64,000 nt of DNA, from assembly GCF_000512585.2 (NCBI RefSeq), contig NC_089241.1:1178001-1242000 (forward strand), read 5' to 3'. Within the stretch, counting starts at the first letter, position 1; every line of letters begins with the position of its first letter. Source of the DNA: Kwoniella bestiolae CBS 10118. Its lineage: Eukaryota > Basidiomycota > Tremellomycetes > Tremellales > Cryptococcaceae. This document shows positions 21,510 through 33,646 of the stretch, one piece after another. The position numbers and the translations under genes were made by a program. The notes beneath the pieces are model-generated. The model saw nothing but the letters and a program-made list of their open reading frames with translations. It searched no databases and was not told the origin of the DNA.

Positions 21510-24463
21510 CGTTGGTTTTTAAGTCCTGCTTTGGTTATGTGGTTAATCGGTGTGATGTGGTTTTTGGGAAAGGGATTTATCGAATCCAGTCGATAGTAAA
21601 AGTAGAATTGTGATGTATATATATGGAAAGTCGACAAGGATCAACTCGGTTGTCCAGGAATAACACGATGTAGACAATATATGAGGTGATTGACACGTCC
21701 TTGTATGTGATTTGTGATTCGCACTCTTTCAAGGAGAACAATCAAGTTGGTCCTGGTCCTGGTCGTTGCGTTTGTGTCCGTGTCCCTTTCAGGGGTACTG
21801 TTTGTCGGATCAAAAGGACCAAAAAGGGGCGAAGTCGAGGTAAGGGCGATCTTTGTAAAAACTACTGAGTTATAGCAACTTTCCTTTATCCTTTATCCTA
21901 CCTACTTGAGATGTGAGAATCGAGATAAGAGATAGATGGATGGTGGGAAAAAAGGTCAAGTGAATCGTAATGTCGTGTTTTATGTATAGGTCCAGCCTAC
22001 TGTTGAGGTATCATCAGATCAATACAGTTCGACCGATGACGAAAGTAAAGTAAGGTCAAGTCGGATCTGATCCGTAAGGCAAACCAGAGTATTGGGATGG
22101 GAATGGGAATGTCTTGGATGTCGGAGTAAATGAGGGCTGTTATGTTGATGATGGGTGTGAGAAGGACAAGTGGATTCCAATCAAGGTTAAACGTATAACT
22201 ACTCTACTTTGTTACTCTGCGGACAACGACCAGCGTATATCTCCGAGTACTAAAAAGTTGCGAAATATACAGTACAGTACAATCAAATTTGTTTCGCTCT
22301 TTGAAGTAAAGTATAAAGAGAGGAAAAGAAGACCGTAAACAGGATAAATGGCAGATAAGGATTCCAAAAGTAGACTAGCGTAGAGTTGCGAGAAGGAAGA
22401 ACCTGATTCACTCACCTCGAGACAAATTCAAAAGGCCTACGGTATTTCGGTTCTGACGATCTCCCGTATGTCTTACGGCAAATCCTTATCAATAGACTTT
22501 CGATGCCAAGGATCGGGTCCAGCCTATTCGTGATGTAATGTTCTCAATTGATCTCTCCTCTGTTCCTACGGATGGACCGAATGGCTTGAAAGGAAGGAAA
22601 AGAAGAAAGAGAGTCTAGAACGCCACACTTTGTTTTCTGGTTTTCTGGTACAGAGTCGGAAACCCTATTTTCGACTGTGCGCTAAACTTGCCGGATTACA
22701 GTACAGTTGTTTCTTCTTCCAGTAAAATGGGTGATCTGGATTTCTGTTCTGAATGGAGAAACAAGCGTAGGTACACGGTAACGGACGACAGGACTTCCGG
22801 CAGGTCCAGCACCCTAAACTAAGAGTGTTCTTGTAGATTCTTCGCCGAGGTTCGCCTTTGAATGAAGCTGTATTCCGGGGCAGGGCTGAGCTGTCGTCGA
22901 TGCTATTATTGACGGTCTGATGATAGGAGCTGGAGGGGAAGAGAGGCGAGGTGTCGATGTTGTGCTGGGTATTTCCTGCTTGTTTATTGCCTGAACCGGT
23001 GTGGTAACTTTTGGATATTGGTATTCAAGTGAGATAAGGTATTAATTAAGATTAGATAGATGAAATTCCTGTCTCGTTTTGACTATGGAATTTCTTTTGC
23101 TATTGCTATTGCTATTTGGTATCGCCTGAGTCTGATATAGCGATTTGGGGATATCGTTGAGAGCCGTTGTCTTGATTACTAGGTACTATGTACGATTATA
23201 CGATTAAGTTATTATGATAGATCCTCGTCTCGTCGATATCTTCATTAAGGTCATATGAGACTCAATGGATGATAGGAGATGGACGGAGAAGATATCTACA
23301 CGGATGAACGATAGTTGAGATTGGTTTAACAGATGGTATGGATGGATCACAAGACAAGTCAACAGCTATTTTGAGGACATGACGAAGTACTGCATGTCAC
23401 TAGAATAGAAACGAGACGTGCTAGATTTCCTGAGATTAGGTTACTCTACTGGGTGTTCGCACGAGTCAAGGCTACACCGCAAAGTATTCCCACATTCCTA
23501 GGGCTATGGCTATACCAAAAGCAATGAGGTAAGCTGAAAGAAAGTACGTCTGCTCCAACTACTCGTACAGCAGTTAAACAAGAAAAGACGGGAAGTGGGA
23601 GTGTCGGTGCGGGATTTCATACGTCCTTCTATCGTTATATACACATTTTTGCTTCCCGTCTTGCCGAACCAGATACAGTTATACGCGTGTACGTTTTCAT
23701 TTTGGTGCGTACCATACTCTACTACCACCGTACTGTACATGGTACAAAGCCAGCCTTATCCCGTATCTCTACCCGCCGTACAGTGAGGTAGGGGGCAACC
23801 GACATGTGAATGATCTGCAGTGGAGTATGCGAATGTATATCAAGCAGTAAAGTGTGGCTTGCTCCCTATCACCATCCTCCCCCACCTCATCTCAAGGATT
23901 CTTGAGAAAGGATTTCTCGGAAAGACGCCTCTGACGTATCCTTTCAAAGTGAGACAACCGGGAAGCTTATGGGATTAAACTTTTTCGTACCGTTTCCCTT
24001 ATCTGTAAGATGAGAATTACGCAATTTAGGTCTGGACTTTCCTGCTGCTGCATCGTCATCATACATATGACTGACGAAAGCAAGGCAGTACAAAACACGA
24101 AAATAGATCGGATCTCTTGGTCGACGTAGACTGCTCATCGGTCAAAGCCTATACACACCTCGATGATGATTCACAGCCTCGTTTGTTAGAGCGATGCTAT
24201 ACTTTTCGAGGCCATACCTCCATACAGCGTCAAGGCAGGGTAGGTTATATATAGCGAAGTGCATGTCACTGATACCGAATATGTTTGCCATTGGAAGCAA
24301 GCTAATTAAAGAGGCCTCTTTTCACAGCTATTCCAGTAACTCACGAGGAGAGATTCCCACAAATTAGCTCATTCACTAGAGTTAGGGAAGCTCGTTTGTG
24401 AGAATAAGGCCCAGCCTCGAACACAGCTTCTAAGAATTGCATAGTCTATCAAAGTAGATCTAT
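21510..24463. other. 3 kb stretch without a recognisable gene
   Basis: 2.95 kb with only short, non-protein-like open frames on both strands, in a region where genes are otherwise spaced by 0.3-1.7 kb. It holds a short TATTGC hexamer repeat near 23097-23116. One good minus-strand donor (CTCGAG then GTGAGTGAATC, read down from about 22420) could be a 5'-UTR or noncoding-RNA splice site. A long promoter for the minus-strand gene at 21509 or an unannotated noncoding transcript are the simplest explanations. Confidence 0.5.
23097..23116 (+). repeat. short hexanucleotide repeat (TATTGC)3
   Basis: Three perfect copies of the hexamer, with a fourth partial copy, inside the gene-poor region. Too short to imply a function. 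Confidence 0.6.
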
Positions 24464-27400
24464 CTACTCCTCATCCCTATGCCTCTTCACCAGCCCTTTC
24501 AACCTCATCCAACCCTCCTGCCAACCCCTCTCGAACTGACTCTCACTGAACTTTCTCACCGAAGCTTCTCTAGCGGCTTTACGCATCTTCAGACTTTCCT
24601 CAGGGGATAAAGTGAATGCTTGATGGATAGCTTCGGCAAATGACTCGGCATCCGTCGCGTGGAACCCTTTATTATCACAACGAGGGTGAAGTCAATACGA
24701 GGTCATGGAACGAGATGGTGGAGGGTGACATACCTGTTCTTTGATTGTTGAACGGTACCACTATGTCCATCACTGGTCCGGCCGAGGCGTGCACAACAGG
24801 TATCAACCCTGCAGCCTATCGTACACAGTAACGTTAGTTGGACTGGTAGCCTTTGAGTGGTTTAAATCGGCTGACCATAAATTCTACCACGTTGATACCA
24901 AAATGCTCGTCCATCATCGAGTTTAATCCTAGGGATGCCTCCCCTAAACGCTTGACTACCTCTGAATATGGAGCATTGACCACGAACTCGACGTTGTCCT
25001 ACGACAACATGCACAAGTCAGTCGAGCGAGTCAGAGGTCACGAGAGCGAGATACATACGCTGATACCGAGTTTGTTTGCTAACTTCCTCAACCCATCGAG
25101 TCGTTCTTCGTCATTCGCGTCACGAGCTCCACCCATCATTACCAATTTGACGCTTTGCGGGCCTTTGCGATATTGGGGGTACTTCTCGAACAAAGTAGCC
25201 AAGGCATGTAGTTGCTTAGCATGCTCCTTTTCGGGTCTTTCCAGGAACGTCCAACTTAGGATCAGCTTCAACATCCTTGAGACTAAGTGAAAACGAAACT
25301 CACCTGAATTGAGCAAGAGACACGATCTCCCTCTTCCTCTTATCCAGATTACCAAGCTTTATAAACTCCTTGGTATCGCAGGGTGGATATACAACTTCGC
25401 ATCTCGCCCGATCTTCTTGCTTGGCTTCTCCTCTTTCCTCCCTCTTCCGTATCGTAGTATCATCCTTCAGCAGTATACTGGCAAGGAAGGAGCTTCGAGC
25501 TTTGGTCAGAAGGGATTGGATGTGTGCTTGTGTCCAGGAGGAGTTGGTCATTATGTGTTGAGGGAAGAGAAGGGATACGGAATATAGGTTGGTGAATATG
25601 TGGTAATATCTGAAACGAAAATCTTCAGCTCAACAATGTAAGGGTTGGTAAGAAGAACGAGCTCACATCAATTTGATTCGTGTCTTCAACCAGCTCTTCG
25701 AAGCTCCCCCGTCCTCTACTCCCGCTGACCTCTCCCGCACTCGCTTCACCATGTCTGTACTGACTGTAGGGTAATGTATGTACGCCCCAATGATGGTCTG
25801 AGGTCCAGTAATCAGGCGGACAGTAGGGAAGGTAAAGCCGTGTCCCATTGAGTCTGCTCACAATACCTGATAAGCCGCTCGCTTCGTGATGGTGCAACAT
25901 ATAGCTTACCAATAAACACGTCTCCCCACAATCCATCTTTACCGCATAACCCCTCGTAAGCCAGATAGACACTACCCAAAGATTGAGCTAGAAGGGTGAA
26001 TCTCTTCCAGTATTTATCCGATATAAGGTATCTCGAAGGTAGAGGAACGAAATGGATTCGTGAAGGGTCAATCTCGATCGAGAATCGGTTCTGCCGTCAT
26101 CGGAATGAGCTATAAACTCTCCACACAATCGAAAGTCTTCAGCTCACCTTGGCTTTCCCCAGTATGTCATCCTTACTGGCAGTCGGGTAATCGCCAGAAT
26201 AGACCAGTACCAATACGTCTTTCTCGGTTTTCTGTAGATGGCGGATAGCGGACCAAAGTACACGTTCGCCGCCTCCACCAGCATTGCTATCCCAGTGTCA
26301 AATTAGCAGCTATTCATATAGAAAGAGGGATGCAAGAAATCTACCAGTAAGGATGCCAGAAACCCACTACCAACTTATCACCGCTGACTGTCGGGGGTTT
26401 GTTCGCCGTACCTGGAATAACAGCGCGTTCGGGCATACCCATCTTGTCCAATAATTCCCTTCTTTTAGTTCTGTTCTTCGATCTTAGCCTTTGCAAATGC
26501 AAGCCTAATGTTCCAAATCCTAAAAGAATCAAGATAGGTATCACACTAGCGATCAAACCCCAATTTACACCTGTCCATCTTGCAACACCCACTCCGGCGA
26601 CAATAGTAGCTATCGATATCTTGATGGCACGAGAGACCATAGACCCGGAGAGAAGGAACCACGAGAACACAATAATTCCTACCCAAATTACGTCTAGGGA
26701 TATCGACCCTTGCGCGGGATGAGAGAAGATTGTTTTGTATAGTTTATCGAATACCGACTGATCAGGATTCAAGACGCCGAGGAGCCGTTTGGTAGCTGGA
26801 TAATGAATCGAGATAGCGGTAGCAAATAGCATCTGGTATAGCATTGAGAATGGGATTCTTGCGGTAGCGTTCTCGGCGATACTGCTGGTTGAAGAGGATG
26901 TGAGGGGTAGGAGCAACGCTCCATGTAACCATAGGAGGGAGCTCATGAATTTATCGGTGTTGACGTGTCGGGGTAGGAGGTAGGTCGGTATGAAAGCCAT
27001 GAGTAATGGGAAGGCGATGTATACTGGGACTGATCGGGGGGTAGATCGTATTCTAGGGTTAAGGAATACGGCTGATAGGAAGAGCGAGGTGGCTACTGAC
27101 ATGGCTACTAGTTGACCTAGTAACATGTAGGCATAGGGGTATTTGATGCCCCTTCTACCACCTAAAATTCATAGTGAGCATACATGCGAAGATTCGGCTT
27201 AGAACAGGTACAAAGAGAGCTCTCAGGAAGAGTGAGACTCACTCTCAGTCCATACTATCGCTGTGAACACTATCGTCCAAGTGCATATCCAACTTGACCA
27301 CCACCAATTGGCTCTGCCCGTACATACTACCGTCCAAGCCTGTTCAAACAGAGGAGTATGGACTAGCCAGTTACCGATACTATTGGTTTGATTAAGCTTG

Positions 27401-27758
27401 GAATGATACCGGTAAGACCACTGGAGAGAACGATCACTTATCAGCAGGCTGCCAGATAAGAGGGTAGAGATGACTCACATGGAGGAATTTGATCATATCT
27501 GCGATACGTTCAGGGTTCATCAGCTTGATGGAATTGACACGAAGAGCTAGCTGAGGTGGGGGTCAAGTCGCACTCACAGTACCAAGTACATAGCAAAGCT
27601 CCTACAGCTGTCCGCAGGAAGAAGAACGCTCTGCCCTCAAATAGCTTGGAGACATGAATGCCGGAGAGAATTGACCGGAAGACGAGACCGAATGAAAGGA
27701 AGATGAGCAAGAAGTAGGCGATAAATACAGCCCAGGCGATGAGCTCCTGGCCGTTCAT
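24464..27758 (-). CDS. ALG11: Alg11-type alpha-1,2-mannosyltransferase fused to an N-terminal multi-span membrane domain
   Basis: Alg11 adds the fourth and fifth mannoses to the dolichol-linked N-glycan precursor on the cytosolic ER face. From about 26400 down to 24464 the protein is classic Alg11: VVGFWHPY followed by the CNAGGGGERVLW-type block, LLAQSLGSVYLAYE, IDTMGYAFT, VHYPTVSTDM, VNSSWT and VYPPCDTKEF, then the GT4 catalytic half with AQFRPEK-like and HFGI/E-containing segments. The open frame does not stop upstream of this. It runs without interruption to about 27150 and by in-phase splicing to the ATG at 27758, encoding roughly 350 extra residues with about eight hydrophobic segments (for example IAWAVFIAYFLLIFLSFGLV, LLGQLVAMSVATSLFLSAVF, LDVIWVGIIVFSWFLL). 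An internal ATG at 26640 would give a normal-length Alg11 with its single N-terminal anchor. Alg11 identity is certain; whether one fused protein or two overlapping products is made is open. Confidence 0.85.
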
Positions 27759-28090
27759 CTTGCGTAGCTTCTGTTCCAGTTGTCAGTCCCGATTACCGCT
27801 ATCTTATGCTTATGCTGCTATTTACAAGGAAGTGATTGTGCTTGAGGATGATTTCCCATCTTCAGAATACCTCTTGACCGCATCGTCAACAATCCACAAA
27901 GTATGGTAGTGAGTGCCTGAGCGGAGAGTCGGCACATCTCCGCATTTCATCACAATCTCCCTTCGTTGCCACCAAGCTCACCAGTAAATGTTGAAATCAT
28001 CTCTCTTCGTCTGTTATAACCCGTATATCTCCGTTGATCATACCTTACAATCGAATCCCACAGCGACCCATATTTGAAGAACCAGTCAAA
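27759..28090. other. divergent promoter region ALG11 / CYP8
   Basis: 332 bases shared by two divergently transcribed genes; no distinct motif recognised. Confidence 0.4.
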
Positions 28091-30721
28091 ATGGGACATA
28101 ATTCCGACAAAATGTACGTGACTCACTCGGAGCACGCTTCAGGTGGTCATACAGCTTCGAGTACAGGTAAAAGGGCGGAGACTGGTAAATCAGAGTTCCT
28201 AAGGTTACCTTTGTAAGTGTATATGGCTTGTTTAGCTGTCAGGTATAGACAGATCATGGAGCTTATGTTGAGAGCCTTCGAACAGTGATTGCTGTGCATT
28301 GTCGTTACAACCTTTCAAGAACCCCGTAGCTGTGATAGCAGAGACGGAACCTGGAGAACAGCCGAGGGCGGATGTATTTGACTTGCTGAATATTGTGCCG
28401 TACGTGAGGAAATACAAGAGTAGTAAGTTATCTCTCCCCCGAGTCACCTTCACATTGGAACCGCGAGCTGAACAAATGCCTTAGATCCTGTATCTGGTAA
28501 ATCTCTAGAAACAAGTCAACTGATAAAGTTGAACTTCTTCAAGGTTAGCTACGTCTGAAGAGAGTCTACGCTCGCCATAGTAGCTGACACCTGATTCTCT
28601 TCTATACAGAACGCCGAGGGAAACATGCATGATCCCATAACGTACAAAGTCTTCTCACCACATATACATATCGTCTTCTTGAAGAATACTGTAAGCTCTT
28701 CTTGTCCGACTTTCCCTTCAATGGCGTGTGAAAAGCTTATATTCCCGGTGAACGATATAGGGAAATGTTTTCGACATGGCATCATTGCAGCTATTAGCTA
28801 TCAAACCCAAAACATGGAGGGATCTAGTGAATGACGAGCCATTCAAGAGGGAAGATATAATCACTATACAGGATCCTCAGAATTTGGCTGCTAGGGATCT
28901 GAGGGAGTATGATTATGTCAAGAAGGATAAGAAGGTTTCTGGTAAGCTGGCTTCACTCTCGATCACATCCTCATTAGAAGACGTGAGGAATAGAGCTGAT
29001 CAGGCTTGTTCTTCTAGATGAAGATGCTGACAATCCGTTGAGAGGTATAAATGTGGATGCTGCTGGTGGTGCTAGTAAGGTGTTGAAGATGTTGGCCGAG
29101 AAGGTGGGTCATAGCCTTCAAGCATAATAAGGGAAGTGAGACTAATCTTCAATGTTATATAGACAAGGGCAGAGCAGTCTCCCTCCGGTACGCCACCTCC
29201 GGCTAGGTCAGCAGAACAGGAAGAAAAGAAGGAAGGTGTAGTAGCGAAGCGGAAGATAGAACAGCTGGCATGTGAGTTGTTCTGTACCCGGCTTCATATT
29301 TAGTAGACAGAGACGCTAATTTGACATAAAACTCTCAGACAACGCATCAAACTTCAGTTCAGGTATGGCAGCAGCGTCTCTCACCAGTACATCCTTGAAC
29401 CCTCAGGTGAAGTCAGAAAGAGCGATGTTTGACGAGGAAGAATGTGAGCAATTTTTATAAGTCAATCCTTCCTTAGTAAGAGGACTGTTATAGCTGATCG
29501 AATGAGCGTGTCTAGTCATGTTTGAAGAGATGTCAAGACCCACCAAGGAGAAAGACCGTCTGAAGTCGAAAGCCTACGCGACGATACTGACAAATTTCGG
29601 TGGATTGAATGTCGAATTACACGGTGACAGAGCTCCTAAGACGGTCTACAACTTTGTGCAGCTGGCTAAATCTGGCTACTACGATAATGTAATATTCCAT
29701 AGATTGATACCGGGATTCATGGTGAGTGCTTTTCAACTTCTGACTTTGCTATGACAGCCGCAACATCGTTGTGTTTGGCCAACGAGCGTCCCTCCTCTTT
29801 CCTGGCTTTCGTCCCCACTTCGACCCACATCCCTTTCTGCCTTGAATCTGCCTTTCTCGCCTCCGCTCTTCCTCCATCAGTCGTGCAGGCTTCAGCTAAC
29901 CTATTGTTGAACATTGACAGGTACAAGGTGGTGATCCAACGGGTACCGGACGAGGTGGGAAATCATTCTGGGGAGAACCGTTCAGGGATGAATATAATGA
30001 GAAGGGAGCTTACAAGCATGATGGCAGAGGTGTATTGGTGAGCTACAATAAATCATTCTGCCGTGCGCCTCGGTGTACAGCTGACCTCCCTGGTCTGTTT
30101 ATTTCACAGTCAATGGCAAACAGCGGGCCACGTACAAACTCCTCTCAATTCTTCATAACGTTCCGAGAGACGGCTCATCTCAACGGAAAACATACGGTAT
30201 TTGGGAAATTGGTAGGAGGCGAAGATGTGCTGGATAAGATTGAACGTGTTGCAGTGCGGCCTGGGGGTGATAGACCCGTGAAGGATATTGTGATACTGGG
30301 CGTGAATGTGTGAGTCATAGACATCACTACAAAACAACGGGGCAGTCCAGCTGAACTCGAAATCGTGGTTGGACACAGCCTGCAAGACCCCTTTGAAGCA
30401 TATCAAGAACGTCTCAAAGCCCGCCTAGCTCGCCAGGACCAATCTGATGAAGCTATACGCAAGAGGGCGATGGCAAAGGAAGAGAGGGAGAAAGACAGGA
30501 CAACATGGCTGGGTACAGATCTAGGTGTAAAGGGAGAATCAAAATTACAGAAGGAGAAGAGAAAGATTGAGGATTTGGGTAGCAGTGGTGTGGGCAAGTA
30601 TCTGGCCAGTGGGAATGCCAAGAATGGTGCTGGGAAAGTACCTGAAGTGTTGGATTATGGAGGGGGAAATGAGAAGAAGAAGAAGGCGAAGGGTGGGTTT
30701 GGGGATTTTTCAGGGTGGTAG
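28091..30721 (+). CDS. CYP8: U-box peptidyl-prolyl isomerase-like protein, PPIL2/Cyp60 type
   Basis: PPIL2-type proteins are spliceosome-associated and combine a U-box (ubiquitin-ligase fold) with a cyclophilin domain. Exon 1 (MGHNSDKMYVTHSEH...) splices LRLPF to DCCALSLQPFKNPV, the U-box start. VFDLLNIVPYVRKYK, LIKLNFFKNAEGNMHDPITY and EDIITIQDPQNL follow, as in human PPIL2. The cyclophilin domain spans about 29520-30310: LNVELHGDRAPKTVYNFVQL, IFHRLIPGFM, VQGGDPTGTGRGGKSFWGEP, GVLSMANSGP, SQFFITF and HLNGKHTVFGKLVGGEDVLD. The protein ends in the PPIL2 hallmark GFGDFSGW. The active-site Arg (FHR) is kept, but the position of CypA Trp121 is His (HLNGKH), which predicts weak cyclosporin binding. 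Ten or so introns; the one at about 29720-29920 is the longest. Confidence 0.93.
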
Positions 30722-30824
30722 ATCTTGTGTGTGGGTGTAATAGTAATGTACTATCTTGCATATTTGTCTTGACTGTACTAATGAATTGACTACGCTACTT
30801 GACTACTGTATGAAGCGATATCGA

Positions 30825-31667
30825 CTAATCATTGACAGAACGAAAATTGATAATCCTGACATTATCGATGTGAATAACTAAATCCAATCCGTATAGGTCT
30901 TGCTGATCTTCAGGTAGGTTATCGTCGGTCGAAGTATGATCCAACAATTCAACCTGTTCAAGTATCTCATCAAGGTTGACATCCCTTAATCCTAACACAA
31001 CGATGAACATCTGCAACCCCGTCGGCAAATTATCCAAAAGCCCATCCTCATACTTCGCCCTAGATTCCTCTCTCCTATCTACATCAAGCACCAGAACAAC
31101 CTCTTCAATCTTCTCCCAAAACCTCTTACCATGATTCGAACAGACCAAAGGGAATGGCGAGGGTGTATTGATGTACCTCATCCCACTGACAATCAACCGT
31201 CTGGGCTGTAAATTGAAAAGATGGGAACATGATCTGCTAATGGGATAATAGGGGTATCGCTGAGCATCGGGTTTACAATAACTCCATCCGATGGGTGATT
31301 TCCTGTGTATGGTGAGATGAAGTGTATCTAGGTTTGGTAGGTCTAGAGAATGGGTGGGATGGGGATGCGGGTAGGAGTCGGAATGGGCGGGTATGGATAG
31401 GTTTTTGATGTAGATGCGGGGATCGGGTTTCCACTCTTTGTCTTGGTCTGAGGCGGGGAGGGGTGCTAAGAGGATCGGGGGAAGGCATTCTGGGTGGGTG
31501 AGGTTTAGGGTTATGAATTTGTATAAGTGGGGAAGGCATTGGAGGTAGGTTGGTTTGGAGAGTTGGAGAAGCTTGAGCAAGGTAGATGGGGGGCAGAAGG
31601 GGAGGATTTGGTGGAGGATATCATGGCTGAAGATCGGTTGGTGATGGTGTTGGCTGTCGGTGAGCAC
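30825..31667 (-). CDS. F-box-like family protein, intronless member
   Basis: A single uninterrupted frame of 280 residues. The N-terminus has an F-box-like segment (HDILHQILPFCPPSTLLKLL followed by QLSKPTYLQCLPHLYKFITL). Two motifs shared with the other F-box-like genes of this window follow: NLQPRRLIVSG and KIEEVVLVLDV. It then has LDLVIHIDNV where other members have an IVNxG strand. It lacks the C-terminal EYL-DW-EV-W signature of the 18, 39, 40.5 and 42 kb members, so it is a divergent or shortened relative. Such proteins would act as substrate adaptors of SCF ubiquitin ligases if the F-box binds Skp1; the substrate is unknown. Its 3' end lies only 103 bases from the convergent 3' end of CYP8. 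Confidence 0.68.
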   Translation of the reverse strand: MLTDSQHHHQPIFSHDILHQILPFCPPSTLLKLLQLSKPTYLQCLPHLYKFITLNLTHPECLPPILLAPLPASDQDKEWKPDPRIYIKNLSIPAHSDSYPHPHPTHSLDLPNLDTLHLTIHRKSPIGWSYCKPDAQRYPYYPISRSCSHLFNLQPRRLIVSGMRYINTPSPFPLVCSNHGKRFWEKIEEVVLVLDVDRREESRAKYEDGLLDNLPTGLQMFIVVLGLRDVNLDEILEQVELLDHTSTDDNLPEDQQDLYGLDLVIHIDNVRIINFRSVND

Positions 31668-32647
31668 ATCTCTGTCGGTCAGATAAGCTGCGGTGCGTGT
31701 CTCCTTGACCGGATGGAGGGACGGGACACTTGGGAGTGATCGAGGTGTGTCACGCGACTTGGTCAGATGGTCGTGCGATTGGTAATTTGACTGAGTGAAT
31801 CACGGGAATCGATACTCAGTTTTGCTTATTTCTGTAAGTGATTCATGATTGTATACACTCACCTCAAACTTCTGTTGCCACCCCTCTACGAGGTATTTAT
31901 GCGAGGCCATCATTATAGTTCGACGAAGCAGGGTGAGTCGATACCTGAGCTGGACTTTGTTGGAGTGAACCGGGTTGGATTGTAAGGCTAGTAGATGAGG
32001 TTGGAATAGTGTATCATATAGAACAGATGTTTCCCTCCCATATGCATATGGTATATATATGGGGATCGACTCGATCATTCTCCCTTCTTACGTCTCTTCA
32101 ACCTTGTATACATCAGCGGAGAAAGCTGAGACACTGCACATTTTACATTTCATCCCGATAACTATCATCATCACCATCACCATCGGTATTTGTGCAATTT
32201 AAATTTGATCAGGTATCTCATATTCATGTTTCAGTAACCGTCATCTTCTACCCTTGTCATCAACATCAAAATCAACTCGGACAGAAAGATGTGTATAATG
32301 TCATTTTGTATCTGGTCATTCATGCTTCTCAAAGGCTTTGACGGGATGACCGGCGACGACTTACCGGCAATGCAATGCTGACTTTGGGTGGGATCGAAAG
32401 GTCCAAAAGTCAAAAGGTCAGAAGATACCAGTATAACTCTTCAAAGGACGTACGACGATCTATTTAAACGAGATCCGTCCGGTCATATCGGAACGATCAA
32501 CCTGAGTGAGATCCGGTGAATATTCATAGTAAACAATGGTATCGCATGTATGCTGGGTATATGTAAGTGTACAGAGAGATTGAAGCTTCTAGGTCCATAT
32601 AATAGTTTGCGCCCTGCTTGTTGTAGAGCAGAAGAGGTACAGGGTGT
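31668..32647. other. intergenic, F-box-like gene promoter and IMP3 3' flank
   Basis: 980 bases. CACCATCACCATC-type trinucleotide runs occur near 32160-32185, and AT-rich sequence near 32030-32070. A minus-strand open frame at 31800-32078 has no domain and is probably chance. Confidence 0.4.
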
Positions 32648-33646
32648 TTATAACAGGTCGAAATCGTCGAGCTATTGGGACATTCGTTGTAAGGTAAGCA
32701 CAAGTAACGAATACAGAGGGATGCAAAAACATATGCCCGCGTTCGCATTTCCCTCCGCGAATCTCGGTCAAGTGAACGCTCGTCGAACTCACCTCGTCAT
32801 TGTATTTCATGATTGTCCTCTTTCTAGCACTTGTATCTACCCATGTGACGAAATCTTCCATATGACGAGTAATGAGCATCGCTGGATCAGTCACGGGTGT
32901 GGGTCCCACTCTCACATGCCCTTGTTCGATGGTTTGCACGGCCTAGATAGTGCGAATACGAATTAGCATTGAATAGCGAACAAGTTAGATGGACGAGAAG
33001 GGACGAATGGACATACGTCAGAGACAGTCTCAGCCATCTTCAATCTCGCTACTACCACTGCTAATCTCCTTCTGGCAATGGACGACACAGTAACTTTGTT
33101 CTCGATATCGGAAGGTTTGGCGCCGACATCTGACGTACGATGAGCATGTATGAGCTTCGTATCGCATGGATGGGTAAAAATGTCGAACTCACCCAGAATA
33201 CCCATATCGTACAACTTGTTTAACATCTCCGTCTCTCTTTGCTCCCTGTATGGGTCTTTGGCGGGCAGTAACGATAGTTTGTGAATCAGTGATCTCAACG
33301 ATCCGCATATCTTGTTATACCTACACCAATGAATAACATTCAGTATTTACCCCTTGACACTGCGCCCCTTTTCGGATATGTAGGAATGAGGGTGAAAACC
33401 AGACTCACTTGTGGTAATCCTCTCTATCTTGGACATGATACTTCCTCATCACCTTGACTTCCCTCAACGAAGCATCTTGCTTCCACTGTCGACGAAATGC
33501 ATGGTCAGTTTACGTGGAGGTAATGAAGGGAGAGGAGATCGGAAGGGATCTGTTGTTCGGTGAAAGAAAATTGGCGAGATAGCACTCACGTTGAGGAAAT
33601 CAACTTTCTTCAATAGCTTCTGCTCGTGGTGCTTGAGTTGACGCAT
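32648..33646 (-). CDS. IMP3: U3 snoRNP protein Imp3
   Basis: Imp3 is an S4-domain protein of the U3 snoRNP that promotes U3-pre-rRNA pairing in the small-subunit processome. The ATG at 33644-33646 gives MRQLKHHEQKLLKKVDFLNW, the family N-terminus. Then come REVKVMRKYHVQDREDYHKY, LPAKDPYREQRETEMLNKLY, SSIARRRLAVVVARLKMAET, IEQGHVRVGPTPVTDPAML and TRHMEDFVTWVD, with the S4 RNA-binding fold in the VARLKMAE-GHVRVGP region. The last coding exon is tiny: KYNDE is joined to LDDFDLL and stop at 32648, matching the NEERDDFDL ending of animal Imp3. Six exons or so; expected length about 180 residues, in line with the family. Confidence 0.95.

Noticed and set aside
22114..22338. Small plus-strand frame in the gene-poor region
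   Set aside because: 74 codons with no recognisable features; consistent with chance.
29717..30041. Open frames on both strands inside CYP8
   Set aside because: They fall in the longest CYP8 intron and its flanks; no independent gene evidence.
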